64,000 nucleotides of DNA from Elioraea sp. (GTDB taxonomy: Bacteria; Pseudomonadota; Alphaproteobacteria; Acetobacterales; Acetobacteraceae), in assembly GCF_022842375.1 (NCBI RefSeq), contig NZ_JALHPR010000006.1:148988-212987 (forward strand). The letters run 5' to 3'. The translations under genes and the position numbers were made by a program. The notes below the pieces were generated by a model. The model had not been told where the DNA came from. It did not search any database and saw nothing but the letters and a program-made list of their open reading frames with translations. Below are positions 7,636-17,669 of this stretch, piece after piece; position 1 is the stretch's first letter, and each line of letters opens with the position of its first letter.

Positions 7636-8418
7636 ATGGCTGTCATGCCAAGGGTGATCGCGCATCTGTCCGACCTGCATTTCGGAACCGTTCCGCCAGG
7701 TGCGGTCGAGGCGCTGGCCGTCGACATCGCCGCGGCGCGGCCCGATCTCGTCGCCGTCACCGGCGATCTCACGCAGCACGCGGATCCGGGCGAGTTCGCC
7801 GAGGCGAAGCGCTTCCTCGCCGCCCTCCCCTGCCCCTGGATCGCCGTGCCCGGCAACCACGACATCCCGCGCTTCGGGTTCGGCGAGCGCCTGTTCGATC
7901 CGTTCGGCCGCTGGCGCCGGCACCTCGCCCTCCCGACCGAACCGGTGTTCGACGACGGCGAAATGCTCGTGATCGGCGTCAACACCGTCCGCCGCACCGC
8001 GGCGCATCTCGACTGGTCCGCCGGACGCGTCTCGGGCGCGCAGGTCGCGCGCATCGCGCGGCTGGCGGATGAGCGGCGCGGCAGGCGCATCGTGATCGCG
8101 CTGCACCATCCCGTGCGACACCCACGCTGGGCGGCGGGGCGCCGCGCGCTCGGCCGCGGCGGGGCGATGCTCCGCGCGCTCAGGCCCTTCGGCGTCGATG
8201 CGCTGCTGGCGGGCCACCTGCACCGCGCGATTGCTGGAGGGGCCAAAGCGAGGCCTGTGGAACTCGTCGCGGGCTCTGCCCTCTCGGCGCGCGATGGCGG
8301 CGAGGGCAACAGCTACAATCTCGTCTCGCTCTCGGGCGATGGCCTCGGTGTCACGGTGCGGCGGCACATCGATGGGTGCTGGTGCGAACGCCATCCTGGC
8401 GTTGCAGGTGTTCCGTGA
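7636..8418 (+). CDS. Metallophosphoesterase (calcineurin-like)
   Basis: A 260-residue protein with the full set of metal-binding motifs: DLHFG (about residues 13-17), GDLTQ (near 43), GNHD (near 74), ALHHP (near 155) and GHLHR (near 194). This is the class III/CpdA-like phosphodiesterase fold using a dinuclear metal centre. Substrate is unknown; candidates are cyclic nucleotides or phosphoesters of lipids, the latter because it follows a lipid kinase gene. Its stop overlaps the GTG start of the downstream permease as GTGA. Confidence 0.85.
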   Translation: MAVMPRVIAHLSDLHFGTVPPGAVEALAVDIAAARPDLVAVTGDLTQHADPGEFAEAKRFLAALPCPWIAVPGNHDIPRFGFGERLFDPFGRWRRHLALPTEPVFDDGEMLVIGVNTVRRTAAHLDWSAGRVSGAQVARIARLADERRGRRIVIALHHPVRHPRWAAGRRALGRGGAMLRALRPFGVDALLAGHLHRAIAGGAKARPVELVAGSALSARDGGEGNSYNLVSLSGDGLGVTVRRHIDGCWCERHPGVAGVP

Positions 8419-10208
8419 TCCCCCCGGGGCCAGCGCCGCCGCCGCCTCCCCCGCCCCGCTCGCTCGCCGGGGTGATCACCGTCGGAATCCTGCTGGCGGT
8501 TCTCTATGTCGGGCAGGCGGTGTTCGTGCCGCTCGCTCTCGCGCTGCTTCTCTCCGTCGCGCTGCTGCCGCCCGCCTCGTGGCTCGAGCGGCAGGGACTG
8601 CCGCGCATTGCCGCCGTGCTGGTCGTTCTGCTGCTCGCCCTCGCAGCGATCGGCGGGGTGCTGCTGCTGGTCGTGTCGCAGGCGATCACGCTGGCCGAGA
8701 ACCTGCCAGCGTACGAGGCGAGCCTGCGCGAGCGGCTGCGCGCGGTAAGCGACGGCTCCGGCGTGCTCGACCGCGCGGCGCAGACGCTCGGCCGCCTGGC
8801 GGAAGAGCTTTCGTCCCCACCCCCCACGGCACCGACGCAGGTGGTGACGGTCGCATCCGACAGCGGCGGGTCACTCGCCGCCCTGCTCGATTTCGCGACC
8901 TGGCTTGCGGCCCCCGCGGCATCACTCGCCGTTGCACTTCTGTTCATGACGTTCCTGCTGTTGCAGCGCGAGGATGTGCGTGACCGCGTGCTGCGCCTCG
9001 CCGGGCTGCAGGACCTGCCGCGCACCACGCTGGCGATGACGGATGCGACGGCACGCGTCGGTCGCTACCTGCTGATGCACGCCTCGGTGAATGCGTTCTT
9101 CGGCACGGCCATGGGGCTTGGGCTCTGGGCGGTCGGGATCCCCAATGCGCCGCTCTGGGGCGTTCTCGCCTTCGTGCTGCGCTTCGTCCCGTTCATCGGC
9201 GTCTGGCTGTTCCTGTGCTTTCCCGTCGCGATCGCGGTCCTGACCTCCGAGGGCTGGGTCACGGTGCTTCTCGTGCTCGCCGTGTTCGTGGTGGTCGACA
9301 TCATCGCAACCTATGCGCTGGAGCCGTGGCTCTATGGCTCAAGCGCGGGGATCACGCCGCTCGCGCTGCTGCTGTCATCGGCGACGTGGACCGTGCTGTG
9401 GGGACCCGTCGGGCTGATCCTCGCACCGGCCATCACCGCTTGCCTCGTGATCATCGGCCGGCACGTCCCGGCACTCGGCTTCCTCGACGTGCTGCTGGGG
9501 ACTGGCGAGGCGCTGCCGGCGCCGACGCGGTTCTACCAGCGCCTGCTGGCCGACGACATCGCCGGCGCGCGAGCGATCGCCGAGGCGCATGCGGCGCGCG
9601 AGGGACAGCTCGCCGCGCTGAGCGACCTGGCCGTGCCAGCGATCGCCGCCGTGGCGCGGGACAGGCGCGAGCAGAGGGTGTCGGAGCGTGAGGTCGCGCG
9701 GCTTGCGGCCGCCATCGCCGGCAGCGTGCGGACGCTATGCCCGGCGGTGGGGGCGCCGGGGGTGGCGGCGGAGAACGCTGCGCGCCCTGTGGCGCTGATC
9801 CCCGTCGCAGGCCCGCTCGATGCTGCCGCTGCGGCGATCGTTGGCACGGCGCTGCGCTGCTCCGGCCGCGCCGTGGCATCGGGCATCGAGGGCGGGGAGG
9901 ACGCTCCGGCACTGGCACTGCTGTGCGCGGCAGGCAGGACGGGGCGGCGGATCGCGCGTGCGCTCGCGCTCGGCCAGCGCAGCGGCGCAGCCGTCGCACT
10001 CGTCACGCTCAGTGGCGAGGGGCCGGCGAGCCTGCCGAACGGGCTCGGCCGCCACTTCGCCGGCCTCGGCCCCATGCTCACCGCTCTCGGCGGCGTGACC
10101 GCCCCGACAGACCCCAGGCACCCCGACCCTGGGCCCCCGCACCCGACGCAACCCGGGGCCCGGCGTGGCGTTGAGACTGCACGAACAGTGACGGAGATCG
10201 TGTCATGA
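8415..10208 (+). CDS. AI-2E family transporter with long C-terminal extension
   Basis: A protein of about 597 residues. The first 340 or so form the AI-2E/PerM permease: several membrane helices, a mid-protein amphipathic region, FVPFIGVWLF, and helices ending near GPVGLILAPAITA. A soluble extension of about 240 residues follows (ALPAPTRFYQRLLADD...), ending in an Ala/Gly-rich domain. GTG at 8415 overlaps the previous stop (GTGA), which I prefer to the longer in-frame ATG at 8376. Family members export small molecules or ions; the name from autoinducer-2 does not prove that substrate here. Confidence 0.85.
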   Translation: MIPPGPAPPPPPPPRSLAGVITVGILLAVLYVGQAVFVPLALALLLSVALLPPASWLERQGLPRIAAVLVVLLLALAAIGGVLLLVVSQAITLAENLPAYEASLRERLRAVSDGSGVLDRAAQTLGRLAEELSSPPPTAPTQVVTVASDSGGSLAALLDFATWLAAPAASLAVALLFMTFLLLQREDVRDRVLRLAGLQDLPRTTLAMTDATARVGRYLLMHASVNAFFGTAMGLGLWAVGIPNAPLWGVLAFVLRFVPFIGVWLFLCFPVAIAVLTSEGWVTVLLVLAVFVVVDIIATYALEPWLYGSSAGITPLALLLSSATWTVLWGPVGLILAPAITACLVIIGRHVPALGFLDVLLGTGEALPAPTRFYQRLLADDIAGARAIAEAHAAREGQLAALSDLAVPAIAAVARDRREQRVSEREVARLAAAIAGSVRTLCPAVGAPGVAAENAARPVALIPVAGPLDAAAAAIVGTALRCSGRAVASGIEGGEDAPALALLCAAGRTGRRIARALALGQRSGAAVALVTLSGEGPASLPNGLGRHFAGLGPMLTALGGVTAPTDPRHPDPGPPHPTQPGARRGVETARTVTEIVS

Positions 10209-10453
10209 CGACCACACGCCTTCTAGCGACCGGTGCGATCCTTGCCCTCGCGCTGGCCGGCTGCGGCCAGACGACGGGCGATCGTGCGATCTCGGGTGGT
10301 GCGCTCGGTGCCGCGGGCGGTGCTGCCGTCGGTGGGTTGACGGGCGGAAGCCTGCTCGGGGGCGCCGCACTCGGCGGTGTCGCCGGCGCCGCCGCCGGCG
10401 CGCTGACAACGCCCGATGACGTGAACCTTGGCAAGCCCGCCTGGCGGGACTGA
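10205..10453 (+). CDS. Small lipoprotein with glycine-zipper segment
   Basis: An 82-residue protein with a lipoprotein signal: a hydrophobic stretch (LLATGAILALALAG) and a lipobox LAGC with Cys near residue 19. The mature part is a Gly/Ala-rich zipper (GGALGAAGGAAVGG, GGAALGGVAGAAAG) and a short polar tail. Such small lipoproteins sit in the cell envelope and are often stress-induced. Start ATG overlaps the upstream stop as ATGA, and GGAG lies eight bases before it. Function is unknown. Confidence 0.8.
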   Translation: MTTTRLLATGAILALALAGCGQTTGDRAISGGALGAAGGAAVGGLTGGSLLGGAALGGVAGAAAGALTTPDDVNLGKPAWRD

Positions 10454-10463
10454 TGCGCGCTGC

Positions 10464-10479
10464 GTGAGGCGCCCCTCAC
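10464..10479. terminator. Short GC-rich hairpin between the lipoprotein and tRNA genes
   Basis: GTGAGG (10464-10469) pairs with CCTCAC (10474-10479) over a four-base loop. An outer ATGCGC/GCGCAT pairing is also possible. It lies between convergent genes and may act as a bidirectional terminator. There is no T-run. Confidence 0.35.
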
Positions 10480-10487
10480 AGGGCGCA

Positions 10488-10563
10488 TGGTGAGCCGGGT
10501 GGGACTCGAACCCACGACCACGAGATTAAAAGTCCCGTGCTCTACCAGCTGAGCTACCGGCCC
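10488..10563 (-). tRNA. tRNA-Lys (anticodon UUU)
   Basis: On the minus strand a full cloverleaf is seen: acceptor stem GGGCCGG pairing with CCGGCTC, D arm with AGCTCAGCTGGTAGAGC, anticodon loop CTTTTAA giving UUU, T arm GGTTCGAGTCC, discriminator A and an encoded CCA end at 10488-10490. It lies between the lipoprotein and cyclophilin genes. Confidence 0.97.
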
Positions 10564-10655
10564 CCACCGCGCCCTGGCGAGACAACGCCGCGGCGCGGCG
10601 GGTTTCTATGCCCGCCGCGCCGAGACGTCAAAGCAGGTCGGTCAGCGGAGCCCGC

Positions 10656-11225
10656 TCACTCCCGCACATCGGCGGCAACGCGCAGCCTGACGATGCGGTC
10701 GGGCGGGTTGGCGACTGTGCCGTTGCGATTCGCGTCGCCGCGCTTGATCGCGTCGACATGCTCCATGCCCTGCACCACCTGGCCCCAGATCGTGTACTGG
10801 TTGTCGAGGAACGGCGCCGGCGCGAACATGATGAAGAACTGGCTGTTGGCGCTGTTCGGGTCCTGCGATCGCGCAGCGCCCACGGTGCCGCGCAGGAAGC
10901 GCGCGCGGTTGGAGAACTCTGCCTGGATGTTCGGCAGGTCGCTCTTGCCGGTGCCGGTGCCCGTCGGGTCGCCGCCCTGGGCCATGAAGCCCTCGATCAC
11001 GCGGTGGAACGGCGTGTTGTCGTAGAAGCCCCTGCGCGCGAGCGCCTTGACCTGCTCCACATGCTTCGGCGCGAGGTCGGGGCGAAGCTGGATCACGACG
11101 CGCCCTCCCCTGAGGTCGAGGAACAGCGTATTCTCCGGGTCGCGTGCCGGCGCCTGGGCGTCAGCCGCGGTGGCCGTCATCAGGAACACCGCACCCATCA
11201 GCGCACGGCGAAGCGTTGTCGTCAT
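10656..11225 (-). CDS. Peptidyl-prolyl cis-trans isomerase, cyclophilin type, exported
   Basis: A 189-residue protein with an N-terminal signal sequence (MTTTLRRALMGAVFLMTATA, cleavage near ADA-QA) and a cyclophilin domain. Active-site motifs are FYDNTPFHRVIEGFMAQGGDPTGTG, SNSQFFI-type NSANSQFFIMF, and YTIWGQVVQGME. It catalyses prolyl isomerisation, probably in the periplasm. The ATG at 11225 has GGGGAG nearby; an in-frame upstream extension lacks family features. It follows coaD on the same strand, so a gyrA-coaD-ppi transcription unit is likely. Confidence 0.92.
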   Translation of the reverse strand: MTTTLRRALMGAVFLMTATAADAQAPARDPENTLFLDLRGGRVVIQLRPDLAPKHVEQVKALARRGFYDNTPFHRVIEGFMAQGGDPTGTGTGKSDLPNIQAEFSNRARFLRGTVGAARSQDPNSANSQFFIMFAPAPFLDNQYTIWGQVVQGMEHVDAIKRGDANRNGTVANPPDRIVRLRVAADVRE

Positions 11226-11265
11226 ATGGCATCTCCCCTGGGAGGTTTTTCCGGTCCTTGTGGCG

Positions 11266-11817
11266 TCAGTCGTGCGCCGAACCCGACCCTGATGCAAGCC
11301 GGGCGGCATCGCCCTCCGCCGCCACCTTCACCGTCACGGCAGAGAGCACATCGGGCGTGACGAAGGGCGAGATGTCACCCGACAACCGCGCGATTTCCTT
11401 CACGAAACGGCTCGAGATGAAGTGCACGCCCTCGCTCGCCATCAGGAACACCGTCTCGATACCGGGGTCGAGCCGCGCGTTCATCCCGGCCATCTGGAAC
11501 TCGTACTCGAAATCGCTCACCGCCCGCAGGCCGCGGATGATGACACGCGCCTCCATGCGCCTGGCGAAATGGATCAGCAGCGTATCGAACGCCACGACCT
11601 CGATCACCGTGCCGTTGCGTTCAGCGATCGGCGCGATCGCTGCCTGGAGCATGGCCACACGCTCGCCGATCTGGAACAGCGGCCCCTTCCCGGCGTTGGC
11701 GGCAACGCCCAGCACCAGGCGGTCGACCAGCTTCGCCGCACGACCGACGATATCGAGATGCCCCTTGGTGACCGGATCGAACGTGCCGGGATAGAGGCCG
11801 ATGCGGGGCGCGCTCAT
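11266..11817 (-). CDS. coaD: Phosphopantetheine adenylyltransferase CoaD
   Basis: A 183-residue enzyme for the fourth step of coenzyme A synthesis: it transfers AMP from ATP to 4'-phosphopantetheine. Motifs include [15 protein letters not shown] (the T/H-x-G-H nucleotidyltransferase motif), [18 protein letters not shown] and [10 protein letters not shown]. The C-terminus is about 20 residues longer than many CoaD proteins and Ala-rich. The ATG overlaps the gyrA stop by four bases (ATGA), showing tight coupling to gyrA. Confidence 0.95.
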   Translation of the reverse strand: MSAPRIGLYPGTFDPVTKGHLDIVGRAAKLVDRLVLGVAANAGKGPLFQIGERVAMLQAAIAPIAERNGTVIEVVAFDTLLIHFARRMEARVIIRGLRAVSDFEYEFQMAGMNARLDPGIETVFLMASEGVHFISSRFVKEIARLSGDISPFVTPDVLSAVTVKVAAEGDAARLASGSGSAHD

Positions 11818-14621
11818 GACGCGTCGTCCTCTCCACCATCCTCCGGCGCAGCGGTGTCAGGGCCATCCTCCGGTGCCGTGTCGCCATCCTCGTCCTCGAC
11901 GATGGGGAAGGCAGCGGCGACGTGCTCGTCATCCTCGATGCGGAACAGCGTGACACCCTGCGTCGCGCGGCCGGCAAGGCGGATCTGCGCCACAGGCATG
12001 CGGATCGTCCGGCCCGCATCGGTCACGAGCATCAGCTGGTCACCGTCGCGCACGGGGAAGGTGGCAGCGACCGCGAGCCCGTTGCGGTTCGTCAGCGCGA
12101 CGCCGTTGATGCCGAGGCCGCCGCGGCCCGAGATGCGGTATTCATAGGACGACGTGCGCTTGCCGTAGCCGCCGGCGGTGACGGTGAGCACGAACTCCTC
12201 CGCCTCCTCCAGCGCGGCAAAGCGCTCCGGTGAGAGAACGATCTCCGCGGCCGCCTCATCGATGGCGGGCTCTTCCACCGGCACGTCCGCCACCGGCTCC
12301 TCGCCCTCGCCCACCTGCTCGCTGAGCTGGCGGCGGCGCGCGATCGCTGCCTTCAGGTAGGACGCGCGCTCATCGGGCGTGGCATCGACATGGCGCAGAA
12401 CCGAGAGGCTGATCACCTCGTCGCCCTCCGCGAGCCTGACACCGCGAACGCCGGTCGAGGTGCGGCCCGAGAACACGCGGAGCTCGTCGGCGACGGAGAA
12501 CCGGATGGCGCGGCCGAGACGGGTCGCGAGCATCACGTCATCGGTCTCGCGCACGGCCTGCACGCCGATCAGCTTCTCGCCGTCGGCGAGCTTCATCGCG
12601 ATCAGCCCGTTCTGGCGAACGTTGCGGAAATCGGACAACCGGTTGCGGCGCACATCGCCGGCCGAGGTGGCGAACACGGCGTAGTGGCTGTCCCACAACG
12701 CCTCGTCTGCCGGCAGGGCGAGCACGGCGGTGATGCTCTCGGCTGGCTCCAACCCGCCGAGGAGCTGGCGGATGTTGCGGCCCCGCGCCTGCGGTGCGGC
12801 TTCGGGCAGGCGCCACACCTTGAGGCGGAAGGCCATGCCGCGGCTTGTGAAGAACAGCACCTCGTCGAGATTGTTGGCGACGAAGATGCGCGTGACCGCA
12901 TCCTCCTCGCGCGTCGCCATGCCGCTGCGGCCGCGGCCGCCGCGACGCTGCGCGCGGAAGGCCGACAGCGGCACGCGCTTGATGAAGCCCTCGCGCGTCA
13001 GCGTCACCACCATCGTCGCCGGCTCGACCAGGCTCTCGTCGTCGAGGTCGCTGTCGCTGTCCTCGATCGCGGTGCGCCGGGGCTCCGCGAAGCGTGCGCG
13101 GATGGCGACGAGCTCCTCGCGGATCGTCGCGAGCCTGAGCGGGCGGGCACCGAGCAGGCCGAGCAGCTCGGCGATCGTCGCGGCGAGCCCCTGGAGCTCC
13201 TCGGCGATCTTGTCGCGCTCGAGCCCGGTCAGGCGCTGCAGGCGAAGGTCGAGGATCGCGCGGGCCTGCGCATCGGTCAGCCGCAGCGTGGCATCCTCGG
13301 CGAGCGCATTGGCGGGATCATCGACCAGCGCGAGCAGGGGTGCGAGATCGGCGGCAGGCCATGCGCGCGCCATCAGCGCTGTGCGCGCCGCGGCCGCATC
13401 CGCACTCTCGCGGATCAGGCGGATCACCTCATCGATATTGGCGACGGCAACGGCGAGTCCGATCAACGCATGCGCACGATCACGCGCCTTGCTCAACCGG
13501 AACCGCGAGCGGCGGATCACCACCTCCTCGCGGAAGGCGAGGAAGGCTTCCAGCATCGGCTTCAGCCCCATCTGCTCGGGGCGGCCACCATTGAGCGCGA
13601 GCATCTGCACGGGGAAGCTGATCTGCAGCCGCGTGAACCGGTAGAGCTGGTTCAGCACGATCTCGCCGTTCGCGTCCTTCTTGAGCTCGACGACGACGCG
13701 CACGCCGTCACGATCGCTCTCGTCGCGGATGTCGCTGATGCCCTCGATGCGCTTCTCGCGCACCAGGCTGGCGATCTGCTCGAGCAGGTCGGACTTGTTC
13801 ACCTGGTAGGGGATCTCGGTGACGACGATGCCGTCACGATCCTTCCTGATCTCCTCGACCGAGGCGCGGGCGCGGACGGCGATGGAGCCGCGGCCCATCT
13901 CGAAGGCGGAACGGATGCCTGTGCGGCCGAGGATGATGCCGCCGGTCGGGAAATCGGGGCCGGGGATGAGCTCCATCAGCCGCGCGAGATCGGCCTCGGG
14001 CTCGTCGATCAGCAGGATCGTCGCGTCGACCACCTCGGCGAGGTTGTGCGTCGGGATGTTCGTCGACATCCCCACCGCGATGCCGGACGTGCCGTTGACG
14101 AGAAGGTTCGGGAAGGCGGCGGGGAGCACGCGCGGCTCCTCCGTCGTCTCGTCGTAGTTCGGCTGGAAGTCGACCGTCTCCTCGTCGATGCCATCGAGCA
14201 GGTCGGCGGCGGAGCGGGCCAGCCGCACCTCGGTGTAGCGCATCGCCGCTGGCGGATCGCCGTCCATCGAGCCGAAATTGCCCTGCCCGTCGATCAGCGG
14301 CAGGCGCATGCTGAACGGCTGCGCCATGCGCACCATGGCGTCATAGATCGCGCTGTCGCCGTGCGGGTGATACTTGCCCATCACGTCACCCACCACGCGG
14401 GCGGATTTGCGGTGCGGCTTGTCGTGGGTGTAGCCGGCCTCGTGCATCGCATAGAGGATGCGGCGGTGAACGGGCTTCAGCCCGTCGCGCACATCGGGCA
14501 GCGCGCGAGAGACGATCACGCTCATCGCGTAGTCGAGGTAGGAGCGGCGCATCTCCTCCTCGAGCATCACCGGCGCGATCTCTGGCGGTATTCCCGCGGG
14601 GGGTGTCGGCGTGTCGGTCAA
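11814..14621 (-). CDS. gyrA: DNA gyrase subunit A
   Basis: A 935-residue gyrase A. The breakage-reunion domain carries catalytic Tyr in [11 protein letters not shown]. The quinolone region reads [19 protein letters not shown], with Ser and Asp at the two classical resistance positions, so no known resistance change is seen there. The GyrA box appears as [12 protein letters not shown], which distinguishes it from ParC. The C-terminal pinwheel domain has an insertion of about 50 acidic residues (near [15 protein letters not shown]) and a very acidic tail. The start is TTG at 14621 with GGGAA upstream. Confidence 0.97.
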   Translation of the reverse strand: MTDTPTPPAGIPPEIAPVMLEEEMRRSYLDYAMSVIVSRALPDVRDGLKPVHRRILYAMHEAGYTHDKPHRKSARVVGDVMGKYHPHGDSAIYDAMVRMAQPFSMRLPLIDGQGNFGSMDGDPPAAMRYTEVRLARSAADLLDGIDEETVDFQPNYDETTEEPRVLPAAFPNLLVNGTSGIAVGMSTNIPTHNLAEVVDATILLIDEPEADLARLMELIPGPDFPTGGIILGRTGIRSAFEMGRGSIAVRARASVEEIRKDRDGIVVTEIPYQVNKSDLLEQIASLVREKRIEGISDIRDESDRDGVRVVVELKKDANGEIVLNQLYRFTRLQISFPVQMLALNGGRPEQMGLKPMLEAFLAFREEVVIRRSRFRLSKARDRAHALIGLAVAVANIDEVIRLIRESADAAAARTALMARAWPAADLAPLLALVDDPANALAEDATLRLTDAQARAILDLRLQRLTGLERDKIAEELQGLAATIAELLGLLGARPLRLATIREELVAIRARFAEPRRTAIEDSDSDLDDESLVEPATMVVTLTREGFIKRVPLSAFRAQRRGGRGRSGMATREEDAVTRIFVANNLDEVLFFTSRGMAFRLKVWRLPEAAPQARGRNIRQLLGGLEPAESITAVLALPADEALWDSHYAVFATSAGDVRRNRLSDFRNVRQNGLIAMKLADGEKLIGVQAVRETDDVMLATRLGRAIRFSVADELRVFSGRTSTGVRGVRLAEGDEVISLSVLRHVDATPDERASYLKAAIARRRQLSEQVGEGEEPVADVPVEEPAIDEAAAEIVLSPERFAALEEAEEFVLTVTAGGYGKRTSSYEYRISGRGGLGINGVALTNRNGLAVAATFPVRDGDQLMLVTDAGRTIRMPVAQIRLAGRATQGVTLFRIEDDEHVAAAFPIVEDEDGDTAPEDGPDTAAPEDGGEDDAS

Positions 14622-14759
14622 GCGGCGTTCCCATGGGCGTGCCGTGGGTGCGTCATCGCAGCCAGGCGAGGCTCTGCCGGCCCCGGCAGGACCCTACCCC
14701 AGGCGATGGTGCGTCGCAACAAACCCTGCCGACGAGTCCCGCTCCGTGGAACGCACCAC

Positions 14760-16778
14760 TCAGTCCTTCGGAAGCCCGGCGCGCAGCAGCCCCTCGGCGA
14801 GGGTGCGGAGGTCTGCATCCCGCACATAGGGGCAGGTGGCGAGGAAGCCCGCGACGGTGAAGCCAGGCTCGATCGCCAGCAGCCGTCGGCCGGCCGCGTG
14901 CGCCTCCTCGGTGCGGCCGAGCAGGCCGAGCGCGGCGGCGTAGGGCTTCCAGGCAGCGGTGAGCCGAGGCTGGACGGCGATCACCGCCTCGCCGATCGCC
15001 ACCGCCCGCCCAGGCTCGCCCTCCAGCAGCGTCGGCGTCATCAGCCCCGTCTCGAACAGGAAGGCGTGCGGGTCCATCGGCGAGAGGCGGCGATAGCGCT
15101 CGATCCGCCGGATCGCCTCCGCATGCCGCCCGGCATAGCCATGTGCCGCCCCCGAGAACACCCAGGCCATCGGCAGGTTCGGGTTCAGGCCGAGGGCCCG
15201 CTCGTGCAGCGCGATCGCCTGGTCGTGGCGGCGGTGCAGGTAGGCCTGGACGTGGCCGGCGATGGTCAGCCCCCGCGCATCGGCGGGGTCGAGCGAGACG
15301 GCACGCTCGGCCAGCGCGCCGGCAGCCGCCATCGCCTCCTCCGCCGTGTCGGCCCAGCCCTGGCCCACCAGGAACACGTGCCAGTAGGCGTACCAGGCAT
15401 GCGGGGCGGCATAGTCGGGCTCGCGCGCGATTGCGGCGGCCAGCAGCACGCCAGCCTCCATGAACGGCACGCGGTCGAGCCGGTAGATCGCCGGAATGGC
15501 CCGCAGCAGCATGTCGTAGGCGGTGGCCGGCGCCGGCGCCCGGCTTTCGGCACGCCTCGCCTCGATCAGCAGGATCTCGGGGTCGACGCGCGCGACCACC
15601 TCGGCCGCCACCTCGTCCTGCAGCGCGAAGATGTCGGAAGCGTCACGGTCGAAGCGTTGCGCCCACACCACCTCGGCAGAGGCGCGGAGGTCGAGCAGCG
15701 ACAGCGCCACCCGCACCTGGGTGCCGCCGGCTGCCGCCTGCACGCTGCCGGCGAGCATCAGGTCAAGGCCAAGGTCGGCGCGGGCGCGGACCGTGTCGGT
15801 CGGGTCCTCGAGCCGCGCGATCGAGGCCGAGGAGACGACGGCCAGCCAGCGGAAGCGAGAGAGAGCGGTGGTGATCTCGTCGGCGAGCGCGATGGAGAGA
15901 TGCTCCCCCGCCCCGCTGCCAAGCAGCTTGAGCGGTGCGACGCCGATGCGCGCCCCGCGTGCGGCAGGGCGGGCGGCAGGAAGCGCCAGCGGTGCCTCTG
16001 CCGGCGTGACGCGGGCGGCCCCCTCGGCACGAAGGTCGGTGCGCAGCTTCTGGGCGAAATCCTCGAGCATGGAGGACGGTGCGGCGCCTGCCTGGGACAG
16101 CGTCTCGCGCGCCTGGCCGAAGGCTTCGAGCGCGCCGGCACGATCACCGAGATCGGCCAACGCCTGCATCAGGGCGAGCCACCCGGTCTCATGCGCGGCA
16201 TCGATCCCGGTGATGCGGCGCGCGGCGACCGCGCGCGCCTCCGGCTGGTCATGGGCGCTGAAATGCCCCTCGGCGAGGGAGCGCGCGCGTTCGCGAAAGC
16301 GGCGGCGTTCCTCGACCAGCCACGCATCGAAGGCAGGGTCGAGCCCGTCGAGATCCTCGAGCAGGGGGCCTTCGACGACATCGAGCGCGGCGGGTTCGGC
16401 GGAGCCCAGGCGCAGCACCTCGGTCGCATCGACCCAGAGCCTGTCGCCGACCAGCGTGGCGGTCTCGCGCGTCGCGAGCAGAACCTGGCCGCAGGGGCTG
16501 AGCGCCTGGCCGAGCTCGTGCAGCGATTGCCGCAGCGAGGCGCGGGCCTGCTCGCGGTCACGCGTGCTCCAGAACAGGCTGGTCAGGCGCGAGCGCAGCA
16601 CGGGGCGGCCGGCTGAGAGGGCGAGGACGGCGAGGATGCCGCGGGTCTTGCGCACGCGCGGCAGCACGCGTTCGCTCGCCAGGCCCCACGCGTCCATGCG
16701 GCCGATGAGGCGCAGGCGCAGCGTGACCTGGTCAGCCTCGCGGGGCGGGAGCGGGGCTTCGCCGAACCCGTCAGGCAT
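14760..16778 (-). CDS. BTAD-domain transcriptional regulator with TolB-like and TPR regions
   Basis: About 672 residues. An N-terminal winged-helix segment (residues about 15-100) contains RKTRGILAVLALSAGRPVLRS and LFWSTRDREQARASLRQSLHEL. A bacterial transcriptional activation (BTAD) domain follows to about 250. Next is a segment resembling the TolB N-terminal/FlgO-like domain found in adenylate-cyclase-type regulators (IGVAPLKLLGSGAGEHLSIALADEI is its start). The C-terminal half is TPR-like. It probably senses a signal and activates genes, target unknown. Start is uncertain: the ATG at 16778 precedes the conserved part but lacks a good ribosome site. The spacer 16779-17070 shows nothing else. 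Confidence 0.75.
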   Translation of the reverse strand: MPDGFGEAPLPPREADQVTLRLRLIGRMDAWGLASERVLPRVRKTRGILAVLALSAGRPVLRSRLTSLFWSTRDREQARASLRQSLHELGQALSPCGQVLLATRETATLVGDRLWVDATEVLRLGSAEPAALDVVEGPLLEDLDGLDPAFDAWLVEERRRFRERARSLAEGHFSAHDQPEARAVAARRITGIDAAHETGWLALMQALADLGDRAGALEAFGQARETLSQAGAAPSSMLEDFAQKLRTDLRAEGAARVTPAEAPLALPAARPAARGARIGVAPLKLLGSGAGEHLSIALADEITTALSRFRWLAVVSSASIARLEDPTDTVRARADLGLDLMLAGSVQAAAGGTQVRVALSLLDLRASAEVVWAQRFDRDASDIFALQDEVAAEVVARVDPEILLIEARRAESRAPAPATAYDMLLRAIPAIYRLDRVPFMEAGVLLAAAIAREPDYAAPHAWYAYWHVFLVGQGWADTAEEAMAAAGALAERAVSLDPADARGLTIAGHVQAYLHRRHDQAIALHERALGLNPNLPMAWVFSGAAHGYAGRHAEAIRRIERYRRLSPMDPHAFLFETGLMTPTLLEGEPGRAVAIGEAVIAVQPRLTAAWKPYAAALGLLGRTEEAHAAGRRLLAIEPGFTVAGFLATCPYVRDADLRTLAEGLLRAGLPKD

Positions 16779-17070
16779 CGGGCCAAGGCATGCAAGATGG
16801 AGGCGCCACAGCGCCAACCTATCCGATTCCTGGGCGAATTGACCACCCGCGATGCGCGCGTGGGTAATCAGGCCGCGCGCATCTACTCTCCGGAAGCCCG
16901 TCCGGGGCGCGGCAATGCGCGTATCCTCACGCGGTCGCGCTGCGATTTCCCGCAGGTCCGACGGGATCGTCGGCGTCATGCGTCGTGTCATTCGGGCGGA
17001 ACGATCGCGCAATTCCTGCCGAAGCGCGCGAATGGGCGCCGCGGCTCCCGCCGCGGAGCGAGGACTGGGG

Positions 17071-17397
17071 TCAGTGCAGCGCCGTGCGGGCGAGGGCGAG
17101 CGGCGGGGTCGTGCGCGGTTCGCGCGCCTCGCCCTGGCCGGCGCAGAGGCGGTTCATCTCGTGCACCGCCGCCATCAGGTCGAACACGGCGTGCTGGAGG
17201 TGGCGCACGAGGTCCTCGGCCCTGCGCTCGGCGAGCCTCTCATCGAGCGTGTCGGTGTAGGGGGGAGCGGGGGCGGCGACGCCGGCGGAGAGGTATTCGG
17301 CGTACCACGCCGCGAAGCGCTGGGCGGTCGCGAGCACGTTGAGCAGGATTGGATCGCCAGTGACGATTGGCGCGTCCTGCGAGGAGTCCTTCGTCAT
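17071..17397 (-). CDS. Hypothetical protein, 108 residues
   Basis: A soluble alpha-helical protein starting MTKDSSQDAPIVTGDPILL, with a central region of alternating charged and hydrophobic residues (LDERLAERRAEDLVRHLQHAVFD is its most helical part) and an unstructured C-terminus. I do not recognise a family. The codon bias is GC-rich like its neighbours. The ATG at 17397 is preceded by AAGGACAC; an in-frame Met at 17442 is a less likely start. It is divergent from the 46-residue peptide gene. Confidence 0.55.
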   Translation of the reverse strand: MTKDSSQDAPIVTGDPILLNVLATAQRFAAWYAEYLSAGVAAPAPPYTDTLDERLAERRAEDLVRHLQHAVFDLMAAVHEMNRLCAGQGEAREPRTTPPLALARTALH

Positions 17398-17575
17398 CGT
17401 GTGTCCTTGCGTTCGGAGGGGGTGGATGCCCGCCTTCCCCAAGGTTTATTTCGGTTTCGCGAAGGTGACGCGTGAGAACGCCGTCATGGTGCGTCAGAAC
17501 CGAGGCTAACCCTGGGTTGCAGCGGCGCCCGGCATTCACGAAAGGAGAAAATACCGGGTTGATAGGATTTTTCTC

Positions 17576-17605
17576 TTGCACACCCCGATTTGACCGGCAT
17601 ATGGT
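17576..17605 (+). promoter_or_regulatory. Possible sigma-70 promoter for the 46-residue peptide gene
   Basis: TTGCAC (17576-17581) and TATGGT (17600-17605) are separated by 18 bases and lie 65 bases before the peptide ATG. The surrounding 60 bases are distinctly AT-richer than the rest of the window. The match is partial. Confidence 0.3.
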
Positions 17606-17669
17606 CCGTTGCGTCGGCGGGATACCTCCAGCCGGGCAGAAGAACGAGACGCAGGAACAGGAACAGATC

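Noticed and set aside
14283..14400. Quinolone-resistance change in gyrA
   Set aside because: Both classical positions carry the susceptible residues (Ser and Asp in GDSAIYD).
12390..16616. A plus-strand open frame of over 1,400 codons opposite gyrA and the BTAD regulator gene
   Set aside because: It is antisense to two clear genes, has His/Arg/Gly-biased composition without any domain, and is explained by GC-rich third positions creating long spurious frames.
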